A stretch of 49,752 nucleotides of DNA from Phycisphaerae bacterium (GTDB lineage: Bacteria; Planctomycetota; Phycisphaerae; UBA1845), in assembly GCA_029260215.1 (NCBI GenBank), contig JAJDDQ010000062.1, positions 1 through 49,752 of the forward strand, in the 5' to 3' direction. Below the pieces are notes generated by a model that was not told the DNA's origin, searched no databases, and saw only the letters and a list, made by a program, of their open reading frames with translations. Below are positions 12,786 through 21,112 of this stretch, piece after piece (position 1 is the first letter of the stretch; every line of letters starts with the position of its first letter). Made by a program: the position numbers and the translations under genes.

Positions 12786-15182
12786 ATGTTTGCTTATAAA
12801 AACCGGGTTCTGATCGTCTGGCTGGCTATTGCTGGCGGGCTGCTTTGTGGGGAAGCGTCGGCGGAGGTGATCGGGGCGTTTGAAATCGTGCGGCACGAGT
12901 TCTGCGGCAGCGGGTCGGCCGACCTGACCGATGCGGGGTTGCCGCCGCAATCCGACGAATTCTGTAATCTCGGAGGCCCGCCGGACACGGTCGGTGGTGG
13001 GTTTTGGGCATCCGACCGAACGCAGCCTGGAAGTCTAGGTGCCGGGGTAGAGGCCCGAGGTGGGTCCACCACGACCCCGCTTACAGGCGGTGGACTCCTC
13101 GTCAATATTCAGATAATCGCAATCTACCGTCCCTCAGCGTTTCCGGGTGGCAGCAATCCCGGCGGCGTGGCTGAGGGTGAGTTCATGTCCGTGCTTGAAT
13201 TCCTGCTGCCGTCTGATGGCCTTACCGCCCCATACCAGTTTCGAATAGATCAGGATTTCCCATTTGATGGGTCGGCGAGCGTCGAGATGGAAAACATGAC
13301 GCAGTCCTTCGGAATCCTCAATCTCGATGCACACGTGGGAGTGTCCGTTACACCACCGCTTGGCGAGGCGGGTGATCTTATCCGCATCACTTCAATGATG
13401 CAGGGATCGGGGAGTATGGGTCCGGGTTCGCGAAAGGAATACGAGGCTTTCTTCGAGTTGGTTTTGCTTCCTGTCCCAGAGCCTTCAACCGCCTTGATGT
13501 TGTTCTTTGGAACACTGATGACCACCCGCCGAGTCCGCCGCGAACGTATCTTGTCCAACATATTTTCGCGCGGGCGAATGGGGTTTCGGCGACCGGAAGA
13601 TTCCAGGGAGTTCACACCGATGCGACGGCTCGCTTCATTTCGGTACGCAGCGTTGATCGCCCTGCCGTTCTTCGTTACGGGGATTTCATCCGCCGAACCG
13701 AGGAACGTTATTGTCGGCGTGGATGCGGAACTGTACCTTGAGTTCAATTCGGCCACCGGTGCCGCCCACCCCGTCACCGGCGTCGGGCAGGGTGAATTCG
13801 ATAACATCCAAGCCCTCGCGTTCGACCGCAACACGAACACGCTTTACAGTATGAGCGCTGCCAGCGACCAACTCATCGCCATCGACCCTGACACTGGAAT
13901 CGGTACGGAAATCGGATCAATGAGTTGCCAAATGGTCTCCGCTCTCGCATTCGACCCCAACGCCAACGTGCTCTACGCCGCGCCCGTGTTCGGTACCGAT
14001 TTAGTCGCGATCGATCTTCAAACGGCGGAATGCTCGGTCGTCGGACAATTCGGCCAAGGACTCGTCCTTGGGATGGCCTTCGATGACTCGACCAACACAC
14101 TCTACGGAGCCGACTCGCTCGACTACTCATTGATTGCGTTCAACACCGTGACAGGGGTCACACAAACCATTGGAAGCCTGGGAACGACCGGCGATTCAGC
14201 CGTCATGGCGATGGCCTTCGACTCGAACAACCACAAGCTCTACGGGCTGCAAATAGAAACGAACCAGCTACTGGCCATCGACCCCGACACAGCCGCCATC
14301 ACCTTCATCGGCCCGCCCGCGTTCAACGACAGGCAGTCCCTCGCGTTTGATTCGGGCAGCAACACCTTGTTCGCCATGAACGAGGACACATTCCAGTTGG
14401 TGACGCTGGACATCGAGTCGGGGCTGGAGACACCAGTCACGCCGCTTGGTTTCGACAACATTCGCGGGCTGGCTTTCGATCCGGACAGCTACACGCTTTA
14501 TGGCTCGACCGTCGATTTCTTCGGCACGGGTCAACTCATCACGATCAATCCGCGAACCGGTGCGAGCACGGTAGTCGGCGACCTCGGCTTTCGCCTCGTT
14601 GAGGGCCTCGCGTTCGATGCCAACTCTGACACCCTTTATGGGTCAGACATTTTTACGGACCAACTTATCACCATCGACACGGCTACGGGCGTCGGTACCG
14701 AAGTCGGCGCACTGGGCATCAATTCCGTACGCGGCTTAGCTTTTGACGCGGCAACGGACACGCTCTACGGCGCAGACACGTTCGGGAATCAACTCGTTGC
14801 TATCGACGTCGCGACGGGGGCGGGCACACCCGTGGGGCCTCTTGATTTCGGATTCGTCGATGGGCTTGCTTTCGACCATCAGTCCAACACGTTGTACGGG
14901 ACGGAGGCTGTGACGGATCAGTTGCTGGTCATCGATCCTGTAAGCGGGTCGGGAACAGCCGTTGGCGACGCGGAATTCGATAACATCAAGGGCCTCGCCG
15001 TTGTTACCGTCGAGTTCGCCCTCGACGACTTCGCGGGCATGGTGGAGTGTGCTGCCGGCGTCGGGGAACAATTGCCCGATGAGGCGTGTCATCGTTTTGA
15101 CTTCGACGAGGACGAGGATGTTGATCTGATCGATTTTGGGGCGTTTCAACACACATTTACGGGATCGATTTACGGATCATGA
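12786..15182 (+). CDS. PEP-CTERM protein whose frame reads through into a beta-propeller/dockerin-like protein
   Basis: Start ATG at 12786 behind GGAGGGAGGG. The first part is a PEP-CTERM protein of about 255 residues: signal peptide MFAYKNRVLIVWLAIAGGLL, a strand-rich domain with SNPGGVAEGEFMSVLEFLLP, MTQSFGILNLDAHVGVSV and SMMQGSGSMGPGSR, then the sorting signal VPEPSTALMLFFGTLMTTRR followed by VRRER. The paralogue at 15285-16079 stops six residues after its own basic end, but this frame has no stop there. It continues through about 20 residues into MRRLASFRYAALIALPFF, a second signal peptide, then the propeller. Either the stop was lost, fusing two genes, or the junction contains a sequence error. 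A sorting signal and second signal peptide in the middle of one polypeptide would be hard to process. Confidence 0.7.
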   Translation: MFAYKNRVLIVWLAIAGGLLCGEASAEVIGAFEIVRHEFCGSGSADLTDAGLPPQSDEFCNLGGPPDTVGGGFWASDRTQPGSLGAGVEARGGSTTTPLTGGGLLVNIQIIAIYRPSAFPGGSNPGGVAEGEFMSVLEFLLPSDGLTAPYQFRIDQDFPFDGSASVEMENMTQSFGILNLDAHVGVSVTPPLGEAGDLIRITSMMQGSGSMGPGSRKEYEAFFELVLLPVPEPSTALMLFFGTLMTTRRVRRERILSNIFSRGRMGFRRPEDSREFTPMRRLASFRYAALIALPFFVTGISSAEPRNVIVGVDAELYLEFNSATGAAHPVTGVGQGEFDNIQALAFDRNTNTLYSMSAASDQLIAIDPDTGIGTEIGSMSCQMVSALAFDPNANVLYAAPVFGTDLVAIDLQTAECSVVGQFGQGLVLGMAFDDSTNTLYGADSLDYSLIAFNTVTGVTQTIGSLGTTGDSAVMAMAFDSNNHKLYGLQIETNQLLAIDPDTAAITFIGPPAFNDRQSLAFDSGSNTLFAMNEDTFQLVTLDIESGLETPVTPLGFDNIRGLAFDPDSYTLYGSTVDFFGTGQLITINPRTGASTVVGDLGFRLVEGLAFDANSDTLYGSDIFTDQLITIDTATGVGTEVGALGINSVRGLAFDAATDTLYGADTFGNQLVAIDVATGAGTPVGPLDFGFVDGLAFDHQSNTLYGTEAVTDQLLVIDPVSGSGTAVGDAEFDNIKGLAVVTVEFALDDFAGMVECAAGVGEQLPDEACHRFDFDEDEDVDLIDFGAFQHTFTGSIYGS
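13620..15182 (+). CDS. secreted beta-propeller protein with dockerin-like C-terminus (internal start)
   Basis: An AGGGAG nine bases before the ATG at 13620, plus the signal peptide MRRLASFRYAALIALPFFVT with cleavage near SSA, suggest that this 520-residue protein is made on its own. The body has about nine repeats of 40-46 residues following GLAFDxxTxTLYGxDxxTxQLIxIDxxTGxGTxVG, for example GLAFDANSDTLYG and QLITIDTATGVGTEVG. This is an NHL/YVTN-like beta-propeller pattern. The tail has a degenerate dockerin-like element, FDFDEDEDVDLIDFGAFQ, in which the usual D-x-D-G is D-E-D-E-D. The protein should be exported and may bind or display something at the surface; its ligand is unknown. It is in the same frame as the upstream PEP-CTERM gene with no stop between. 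Confidence 0.7.
   Translation: MRRLASFRYAALIALPFFVTGISSAEPRNVIVGVDAELYLEFNSATGAAHPVTGVGQGEFDNIQALAFDRNTNTLYSMSAASDQLIAIDPDTGIGTEIGSMSCQMVSALAFDPNANVLYAAPVFGTDLVAIDLQTAECSVVGQFGQGLVLGMAFDDSTNTLYGADSLDYSLIAFNTVTGVTQTIGSLGTTGDSAVMAMAFDSNNHKLYGLQIETNQLLAIDPDTAAITFIGPPAFNDRQSLAFDSGSNTLFAMNEDTFQLVTLDIESGLETPVTPLGFDNIRGLAFDPDSYTLYGSTVDFFGTGQLITINPRTGASTVVGDLGFRLVEGLAFDANSDTLYGSDIFTDQLITIDTATGVGTEVGALGINSVRGLAFDAATDTLYGADTFGNQLVAIDVATGAGTPVGPLDFGFVDGLAFDHQSNTLYGTEAVTDQLLVIDPVSGSGTAVGDAEFDNIKGLAVVTVEFALDDFAGMVECAAGVGEQLPDEACHRFDFDEDEDVDLIDFGAFQHTFTGSIYGS
13812..15003 (+). repeat. tandem coding repeats of the beta-propeller (about nine units)
   Basis: Units of about 129 bases each begin with the codons for (A/G/S)(L/M)AFD and run to the next. 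Units 8 and 9 are the most alike, pointing to recent duplication at the C-terminal end, while the N-terminal units are more diverged. The repeats are coding and are not a CRISPR array. Confidence 0.8.
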
Positions 15183-15211
15183 TGGTGAAGCTTGTCGGAA
15201 ACGATCGGTCA

Positions 15212-15259
15212 ATCGAATCGAGTGGAGAGAGTTCACAGAATTGGTCCAGCCGATTCGAT
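15212..15259. repeat. 9-bp inverted repeat upstream of the second PEP-CTERM gene
   Basis: ATCGAATCG at 15212-15220 pairs with CGATTCGAT at 15251-15259 across 30 bases, between the propeller stop and the Shine-Dalgarno of the next gene. It could be a leader or weak terminator hairpin. Repeats of this size are expected a few times by chance in 50 kb. Confidence 0.3.
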
Positions 15260-15284
15260 CTTAGAGGGCAGGGAGAGATGGTTC

Positions 15285-16079
15285 ATGCATAACAAGTCCA
15301 GTAGTTTTCTCGTGGCGTCCCTTGCGGTTTCCTGTTTTCTGATCGCGACAGCCGTCGAGGTTTGCGGCGAAACGATTTTTGTTGCCGATAGCGCGGGGGG
15401 AAACGGGATATGGCAGTGGACCCACGCCGCGTCGGGCAGCGGTTCGGCCAATGTCTATGATGGGGGCCCAACTGAAGTTGGCGATGGGACTGCACGTGGC
15501 CCCAACAATACAATCATGGTATTTGGTGCATCGGATAGCACGATGCTGGGAAGTTTCGGTGCGCGCGCATCAGCGTCCGGAAGGTCAAGGATATTATCTG
15601 AAAATAACCGCAGTCTTAGGTTTCGCGTCAACTTCAACGTTGGCTACAACCCTTCGTTGCAGTCCGGAGGGGACAACCCCGGCGGCGAGGCGGAAGGAGA
15701 GTTGCTTTCCGTCATCGAGTTTCGTATGCCGGCGAACCAAATATCGTGGTCCTATCAACTTAATTTCCAAAACACTTTCCCGTTACCGTTCGCCGGGACG
15801 GCCGAAATCCTCGTTGAAAACGTTACGCAGTCTGCGGTTGTGCTGGAGTTGGATAGCGAAATCGTCCCTGGGATACTGACGGATCTTCAAGGCAATAGCG
15901 GCGACATGATCCGCGTCACCTCAATGATGTCCGGCAGCGGGTCGATGGGACCGGGCAGCCCCAGAAATTATGGTGTAATTCTCGATATGATCTTCAGCGT
16001 CCCGGAACCAGGGACGTTCTTGATACTTCTGCCGAGCCTGTTTCTTTGCGCCAGAAAACGCCGCGCAAGATCACGATAA
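15285..16079 (+). CDS. PEP-CTERM sorting-domain protein
   Basis: 264 residues from the ATG at 15285, seven bases after GGGAGAG. Signal peptide MHNKSSSFLVASLAVSCFLI, cleavage near CGE. It shares a layout with the protein starting at 12786: DNPGGEAEGELLSVIEFRMP, ENVTQSAVVLELDSEI, IRVTSMMSGSGSMGPGS. It ends with the sorting signal VPEPGTFLILLPSLFLCARK followed by RRARSR. PEP-CTERM proteins are processed at the membrane by exosortase and released or anchored at the surface, often with exopolysaccharide. No exosortase gene is in the window. The two paralogues flank the propeller gene, so one probably arose by duplication. Confidence 0.85.
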   Translation: MHNKSSSFLVASLAVSCFLIATAVEVCGETIFVADSAGGNGIWQWTHAASGSGSANVYDGGPTEVGDGTARGPNNTIMVFGASDSTMLGSFGARASASGRSRILSENNRSLRFRVNFNVGYNPSLQSGGDNPGGEAEGELLSVIEFRMPANQISWSYQLNFQNTFPLPFAGTAEILVENVTQSAVVLELDSEIVPGILTDLQGNSGDMIRVTSMMSGSGSMGPGSPRNYGVILDMIFSVPEPGTFLILLPSLFLCARKRRARSR

Positions 16080-16122
16080 ACCTGCCGCCTGTACCGTAAT
16101 CAAACTGGCCAACTCTCTTCTA

Positions 16123-18213
16123 CTATCGGCGCACAAGCTCGACGGCCAACGATTCGCCCGACCGGAATGCGATCTTGAAGAAGCGGGTGTCGCTGAATCT
16201 GTCGAGGTTCTTCCACATGCGTCGCTCCACAATGCCCACGAAAACGTGCGTGATGCCGTGGCGACGCAGCAGGCGATACGTTTCTTCCGGTGATGCGGGA
16301 CGGCGAAGCACGCCGAGCACTTCCTTGATGGCCAACCGCAACGGGGACAGGTCGGGCGGATCGAAAACGAGGATGTCGTCCTGTTGATCCATAACGCCGA
16401 TCTGCCGCCGAACAAGCTGGGCCAACCTAGCCCGATCAACAGTGCCCTCGCCCTGCACCACCGCGTCGGCTGGCAGGCTGTGACGCATGTAACGCAGTAC
16501 GAGTCCCTCGTCGCGGACGGCTGACCGTTCGTCGGCCGACATCCGTGCGGATTCCCGGTAAAAGTCTGCGTAGCGGCGGGCGGCGGTCAGCGGCGCTTCG
16601 TACAACGCGACGGGCAAGCCCAGGATCAGAACCGCGCCGACCAGAACGGCTTTGACCGTGGCCCCGCGACGCATCGCAATCCGCCAGCCAAGCGGGTTCC
16701 ACCAGCACGTCGCGACCGGTTGGTCGGTCAGGATCGCTCCCGCAGCCACGGCTCCAAAGGCCATCGCGAGAAGAATGGTTTTTTGGCCGAAGTCGTTGTG
16801 ACGCAATTCGGATCGCACCGTGCAAAATGCGAGAACAGAAACCACGGCGCACAAGAGCAGGAACCGCAGGCCGTCGTCGCGCCAGATGCGCCGCCAAATG
16901 AGCGATGGGACCAGTACCAGAAAAAGAAACTTCGCCCCCAACTCCAGCGTCATGGTCAGCGGAAGGTCGAGAAAGTTGGCTGCGATCCCAGGTCCCGTCA
17001 GCCAACCAACCACCCCGTGCGGATTCACAGGCCAATCGAGCGACAAACCTCGACCGTGGTGGCTGGCACCTTCAAGATAGCCTTGAATCGTCGGCCAACA
17101 GAACAGTGTCATTATCGCGCCGACGACGGCGGCGCGCGGAATCAGTCTCGGCTTGGTCAGGGTCCAGAGAACCAGCGCGGGGACAGCCCCCATCGCAACC
17201 CAGACGCTCGTGCCAAGCAGAGACGCACCAAGGATCGGTCCCAGCCAAAGCCAGCACCGTGATGGACCTTTTTCGGACAGCAGGTAGGCGGTCACCAGCA
17301 CGATCAGCAGGCCGGCGACGTTCTGCGGACTCCAGATCATCTGATTGAGAAAATTGTGAATGCGGAACGGGTGCTCCGCCCAGGCGTCGAGCGTCACCAC
17401 AGGCCTACCGAGATCGATGACAAATGGGATCAGGGGAAAAACGTCCAAAGCACCAACGATCGTCACCAGCACGAGCGTCAGCGTCGCAGGCATTTCGCCA
17501 GCCAATCGCTTGGTCAGCATGTAGCACACGCCGACGAGGCCGATCGCGGTCAGCGCGCTGGACAGGCCAAAGGCGAGCTCGTTGCTCAGCGCCTGATTCG
17601 TCCAAACCCGCACCGTCGCGGGGATCAGGTAGAACCAGTGGTAATAATGAACAGGCATGCTCGCGCCGTCGGCGAAAAAGACGTTTCCCAGGGGCAGAGG
17701 CCTGCGGGCGAGCGAATCGAGCACAGCCTGGTGTTTGACGAAATCGTGAATCGTCGATGCCAGCGGAAAACCGAGCATCTCCGTTGGCCAATAGGTCAAA
17801 ATCAAAGGTGGCAGCACTAATAACGCGGTAACGGCGGCCAGAATGCGCGTCCGCCGGTGTTCAAAAAGGCGGTTGGGCGGTTGATCGAGGGTGCGGCGGA
17901 CCGTTGGAATCGCCGTCAGAGCGAGGAGGACCGCGCAGGTCGCGCCCAGCAGGGGCGGGTACTCGTTGGTGATGTGCCAGGCGAGATTGAGAAAAAACGG
18001 CGCAATCGACAGAGAAAGGGCGATGCTCAGGATCGTGCGACCGGCGAAATCCCACCTGGAATCGAGAATCAGCCCCAAAACGAGCCGGCCGGGGAGGTAG
18101 GCCAGGAGCCAGAACCCCGCAATCACACCAAGCGTCGCCCAGCCGGTCGCGTGGGCGATGGTTATGGCGGCGGCGGACAAGATGATCGCCAGGAAGGTCA
18201 TCCCGTGCATCAT
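16123..18213 (-). CDS. large polytopic membrane protein, GT-C-like
   Basis: 696 residues with about 13 hydrophobic segments, beginning FLAIILSAAAITIAHATGWA. A luminal/periplasmic loop after the fourth or fifth helix carries MLGFPLASTIHDFVKHQAVL and GASMPVHYYHWFYLIPATVR, with a conserved-looking HYYHW. The last 170 residues are soluble and contain RYMRHSLPADAVVQGEGTVD and ETYRLLRRHGITHVFVGIVE. That arrangement (many helices, acidic/His loop, C-terminal soluble part with a 'Y-V-hydrophobic-G-x-x-E-R' phrase) resembles GT-C glycosyltransferase-like or DUF2298-type proteins. These use lipid-linked sugars in envelope glycan assembly. Function is inferred. It sits alone between two plus-strand genes. 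Confidence 0.6.
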   Translation of the reverse strand: MMHGMTFLAIILSAAAITIAHATGWATLGVIAGFWLLAYLPGRLVLGLILDSRWDFAGRTILSIALSLSIAPFFLNLAWHITNEYPPLLGATCAVLLALTAIPTVRRTLDQPPNRLFEHRRTRILAAVTALLVLPPLILTYWPTEMLGFPLASTIHDFVKHQAVLDSLARRPLPLGNVFFADGASMPVHYYHWFYLIPATVRVWTNQALSNELAFGLSSALTAIGLVGVCYMLTKRLAGEMPATLTLVLVTIVGALDVFPLIPFVIDLGRPVVTLDAWAEHPFRIHNFLNQMIWSPQNVAGLLIVLVTAYLLSEKGPSRCWLWLGPILGASLLGTSVWVAMGAVPALVLWTLTKPRLIPRAAVVGAIMTLFCWPTIQGYLEGASHHGRGLSLDWPVNPHGVVGWLTGPGIAANFLDLPLTMTLELGAKFLFLVLVPSLIWRRIWRDDGLRFLLLCAVVSVLAFCTVRSELRHNDFGQKTILLAMAFGAVAAGAILTDQPVATCWWNPLGWRIAMRRGATVKAVLVGAVLILGLPVALYEAPLTAARRYADFYRESARMSADERSAVRDEGLVLRYMRHSLPADAVVQGEGTVDRARLAQLVRRQIGVMDQQDDILVFDPPDLSPLRLAIKEVLGVLRRPASPEETYRLLRRHGITHVFVGIVERRMWKNLDRFSDTRFFKIAFRSGESLAVELVRR

Positions 18214-18303
18214 GTCTCGTAAAGCCTTTCAAGGCAACAACATACGGTCGAGGACGGCTGGTTCCGCTGGCGTTTGGCGGCGAAACGCGGTATTAATGGC
18301 GGA

Positions 18304-18801
18304 ATGACCCGCACCGCCATTGAAGATTCCGACCGCGAGGAAGTCGCTCGTTTTATCGAGCGTCACTGGGGCAGCACGCGAATCATTTCCCTGGGGAAGG
18401 CTTATTACCCGCACGAGCATGAAGGATTTATCGAACGCCGGGAGGGTAAGATTGCGGGGCTGTTGTCCATGCGGACGGACGAAGACTCGCTGGAAATCCT
18501 GACCGTCAACAGTGTCGTGCCCGGAGAGCGCATCGGAACGTCGCTTATTTTGGCGGCGATCGAGGAGGCTCGCCGTCGTTCGTTCGGCAGGGTGTGGTTG
18601 ACCACGACGAATGACAACATGAAGGCGATCGGGCTGCACCAGAGGCTGGGGTTCCGAATGGTCGAGGTGCATGTTGGGGCTGTGGATGCGGCGCGGAAGA
18701 TTAAGCCGCAGATTCCGGAAACGGGACGAGACGGCATACCGATTCACGACGAAATCGTGCTGGAATGCAAGATCAAGCCTTATACGGACTCACCGGCTTG
18801 A
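18304..18801 (+). CDS. GNAT-family N-acetyltransferase
   Basis: 165 residues from the ATG at 18304; a TTG 30 bases earlier would add ten residues. It has a GNAT fold: strand EILTVNSVVP, acetyl-CoA-binding segment ERIGTSLILAAIEEARRRSF with the R/Q-x-x-G-x-G/S-like ERIGTSL, then RVWLTTTNDNMKAIGLHQRL and GFRMVEVHVGAVDAARK. The Asn/His in NDNMKAIGLHQRLGF is the typical late motif. The GNAT fold moves an acetyl group to an amine; no substrate can be read from the sequence. The distance from the neighbours gives no clue. Confidence 0.87.
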   Translation: MTRTAIEDSDREEVARFIERHWGSTRIISLGKAYYPHEHEGFIERREGKIAGLLSMRTDEDSLEILTVNSVVPGERIGTSLILAAIEEARRRSFGRVWLTTTNDNMKAIGLHQRLGFRMVEVHVGAVDAARKIKPQIPETGRDGIPIHDEIVLECKIKPYTDSPA

Positions 18802-18893
18802 CCTGCTGGGGATCGGCTGGACAATCTCTCGTTGTGGCGTTGCGTTTCAGTGCGATCGTGCATGGTCGTCCTTGGTTGAGCGTAATTTTGCTA

Positions 18894-18920
18894 ACCGCTC
18901 CCTTACGTTCGCGGCTCTGA
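18894..18920 (+). repeat. dispersed repeat, copy 1
   Basis: A sequence beginning ACCGCTCCCTTACGTTCGCG and continuing GCTCTGAC. The first 26 bases match the copy at 22139-22164 at 25 of 26 positions. It lies in the 18802-18994 gap, about 75 bases upstream of the FlgT-like gene. On the reverse strand it reads GAGCCGCGA..., sharing nine bases with the arms of the element at 1549-1658. Confidence 0.65.
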
Positions 18921-18994
18921 CGGATCGGGTGAATCCGGCATTTTTTTGACCGGTGCGACACTGAGGCAATGTAAGGATACAGGGTATTTCTCCT

Positions 18995-20116
18995 ATGAAA
19001 TTGAGGACTCATTTGCTGTTGTTGGTGCTGTGTGCGGTTTTTTCGCCTGTTTTTGCGGATGTGACCGTGACGGAGACGGGTCAGGGTATTACGCGCGATT
19101 TGGCGCTGCGGGATGCGATGCGCCGGGCGTTGGAGGCTGGCGCGGGGGTCGAGCTTTTCAACGAATCGCGGACGGAGAATTTCGAGCTGGTCCGCGACAC
19201 GATTTTCACGCGGGCTGACGGTCTGGTGCGCGATCGTGAGATTCTGGAAGAAGGCGAAGGCGCGGGTGGTATTTATTACGTCAAAATCCGGGCTTTGGTC
19301 AGCAAGGATCGTATTGCGCGTGAATGGGGTGAGGTTCAGAATCTGCTGCATCAGCGCGGCAATCCGAAAATCGCGGTGTTTGTGGCTGAAACGATCGACG
19401 GGGCGTTGAGTACAAGCAGTATTTTGGAATCACGCTTTGAGAAAAAACTGATATCCGTCGGGTTCAAGGTTTACGCGAAAGATGGGCTGGACGAGATCAA
19501 GCGTCGCCAGGTCAACGACGCATCACGTAAGGGTAACAATTCGAAGGCGCAGGCGCTTGCGAAGCAGTTCGGTGCGTCGATTTACGTGGTCGGTTATTCC
19601 AATGCGAATCAGGCGGAATTCAAACTGATTCAGGGTGTGCCGATTTCCTTCTATAACTGCGACGTGCAGGCCAAGATTTATTACACCGACACCGCCAAGC
19701 TGCTGGCGAGCGCTCCGATTCCGGTGGTACGCGGCGGGGCGCGGGGTGAGAACCGGTTTTCTCCGCAAGCGGGCAAGAAGGCGATTGACAACGCGGCGGA
19801 ACCGCTTGTTACCGAACTTTACGACATGGTCATGAAAAGCTGGTCTTCGGAGATTACCTTCGGGGGACAGATCGAACTGGTCGTGAAAGGCATCTCGGCG
19901 GGTGGCAGCCTGCGGTTGAAACTCAAATTGGCCGATATTCCGGGTATCAAGACTGTGAACGTGCAGCGCGGCGAGGATATGGCGACCTTCGACATGCGGG
20001 CGACGATCACTGGTGAGGATTTGGGGATGCATCTGGTGCAGGGTGATTGGCCGACGAGTATTGCTATTGAGGATTTTTCGCTGAACAAGGTCGAGGCGAA
20101 ATGGATTGGTCCTTGA
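18995..20116 (+). CDS. secreted FlgT/LPP20-like protein
   Basis: 373 residues. Signal peptide MKLRTHLLLLVLCAVFSPVF with cleavage after FA. The first mature domain (VTVTETGQGITRDLALRDAM, RRALEAGAGVELFN) matches the N-terminal LPP20/FlgT pattern, in which a GxG-xT-xxxAxxxAxRxA helix follows a strand. A CsgG-like middle follows (KIAVFVAETIDGALSTSSIL and KQFGASIYVVGYSNANQAEF), then a C-terminal beta-rich domain (VKGISAGGSLRLKLKLADIP) with a GED segment. FlgT forms part of the flagellar H ring in vibrios, and related proteins occur in non-flagellar lipoprotein assemblies. No flagellar genes are in the window, so a generic envelope or CsgG-like role is safer. Confidence 0.7.
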   Translation: MKLRTHLLLLVLCAVFSPVFADVTVTETGQGITRDLALRDAMRRALEAGAGVELFNESRTENFELVRDTIFTRADGLVRDREILEEGEGAGGIYYVKIRALVSKDRIAREWGEVQNLLHQRGNPKIAVFVAETIDGALSTSSILESRFEKKLISVGFKVYAKDGLDEIKRRQVNDASRKGNNSKAQALAKQFGASIYVVGYSNANQAEFKLIQGVPISFYNCDVQAKIYYTDTAKLLASAPIPVVRGGARGENRFSPQAGKKAIDNAAEPLVTELYDMVMKSWSSEITFGGQIELVVKGISAGGSLRLKLKLADIPGIKTVNVQRGEDMATFDMRATITGEDLGMHLVQGDWPTSIAIEDFSLNKVEAKWIGP

Positions 20117-20159
20117 TTGAGGATTGGGGGCGAAGCGGCGTTTTGCGTTGTAAGAAAAA

Positions 20160-20204
20160 CCTCCCCCGGCCCCTCCTTTGTAACGAGGGGAGGAAGAAGG
20201 AGAG
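20160..20204 (+). promoter_or_regulatory. ribH leader with mutually exclusive hairpins over the ribosome binding site
   Basis: CCTCCCC at 20160-20166 can pair with GGGGAGG at 20187-20193, and CCCCTC at 20170-20175 with GAGGGG at 20185-20190. Alternatively CTCCTT at 20173-20178 can pair with AAGGAG at 20197-20202, which is the ribH Shine-Dalgarno itself. The first pairing frees the site and the second hides it. It may equally be a dispersed REP-like palindrome or the terminator of the upstream gene. It does not look like an FMN riboswitch. Confidence 0.4.
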
Positions 20205-20211
20205 TTGAACC

Positions 20212-20685
20212 TTGACGGTGTGCATCGAAGGCAACTTGAGTGTCGGTGACGAGCAGTTTGCGATTGTTGTTACGCGGTTCAACGATTTCGTGACGTCCAG
20301 GCTTTTGGACGGTGCGGTGGATTCGTTGAAGCGTCACGGCTGCGCGGATGAGAACATTACGATTGTGCGCGTGCCAGGTTCGTTTGAGATTCCGATGGTG
20401 GCGATGCGTCTGGCGGAATCGACGAAGTACAGTGCGATTATCTGCCTGGGTTGCCTGATTCGCGGTGAGACGCCGCACTTTGAGTATATTAGCGCCGAAG
20501 TCTCCAAGGGCATTGCGATGGTGGGTATGGAAACGAGCATTCCGACGACGTTCGGGGTCATCACGGCTGACACGCTGGAGCAGGCGGTCCATCGCGCTGG
20601 CTCGAAAGCTGGCAACAAGGGGGCGGAAGCTGCTTTGGCGGCGATTGAGCTTGTCAACGTGCTCAGCCAGATTGAAACCGAATGA
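20212..20685 (+). CDS. ribH: 6,7-dimethyl-8-ribityllumazine synthase
   Basis: 157 residues with a TTG start behind GGAGAG. RibH condenses 5-amino-6-ribitylaminouracil with dihydroxybutanone phosphate in riboflavin synthesis, usually in an icosahedral or pentameric cytoplasmic particle. Motifs: [73 protein letters not shown] and [16 protein letters not shown]. Length is normal. It is followed ten bases later by nusB, a widespread ribH-nusB pair, and preceded by a possible regulatory hairpin. Confidence 0.95.
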   Translation: MTVCIEGNLSVGDEQFAIVVTRFNDFVTSRLLDGAVDSLKRHGCADENITIVRVPGSFEIPMVAMRLAESTKYSAIICLGCLIRGETPHFEYISAEVSKGIAMVGMETSIPTTFGVITADTLEQAVHRAGSKAGNKGAEAALAAIELVNVLSQIETE

Positions 20686-20695
20686 ACCCAACCTC

Positions 20696-21109
20696 GTGAG
20701 TGTTGACCGTCACCAATCCAGAATTCTCACCGTGCAGGCGCTGTGTCATGTTGATGCGCAGGGCGGCCGGCTTGACGTTCCACTTGTAGAGTTGGCGCGG
20801 GAGGCGGAGGCGAAGTCGTCCACGCTGGCTTACGCGCGGACGTTGTGTGAGCACTATGCGCTGGCTGCGGACGACGTGGACGGGCGACTGGGGCGCCATT
20901 TGGACGATCGCAAGCTTGGGCGGGTTGACGCGGTTTCGCGAAACGTTCTGCGTGTGGCGGTGATCGAATTGTTGCAGGGGAAAATTCCGCCGAAAGTGGC
21001 ACTCAACGAGGCCATCGAACTGGCGCGTGAATTCGCCGACGACGACACAGCCCGGTTTGTGAACGGTGTGCTCGATCCGCTGTATCGGGATCTAAAGGAA
21101 AGCGTGTGA
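20696..21109 (+). CDS. nusB: transcription antitermination/termination factor NusB
   Basis: 137 residues from the GTG at 20696, ten bases after the ribH stop, with no independent Shine-Dalgarno, so it is probably translationally coupled. NusB with NusE binds boxA RNA and stops premature termination in rRNA operons. Motifs: SRILTVQALCHVDAQGG (normally R-x-x-A-x-Q-x-L-Y), DAVSRNVLRVAVIELLQGKI, PPKVALNEAIELAREFADDD and ARFVNGVLDPLYRD. The length is as expected for NusB. The frame also opens far upstream inside ribH; that part is a shadow of ribH. Confidence 0.92.
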   Translation: MSVDRHQSRILTVQALCHVDAQGGRLDVPLVELAREAEAKSSTLAYARTLCEHYALAADDVDGRLGRHLDDRKLGRVDAVSRNVLRVAVIELLQGKIPPKVALNEAIELAREFADDDTARFVNGVLDPLYRDLKESV

Positions 21110-21112
21110 CGC

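Noticed and set aside
13812-15003. CRISPR-like array.
   Set aside because: The repeats are in frame, of variable sequence, and encode propeller blades with no fixed spacers.
20100-20212. FMN riboswitch before ribH.
   Set aside because: The leader is under 100 bases and none of the conserved RFN-element sequence is seen.
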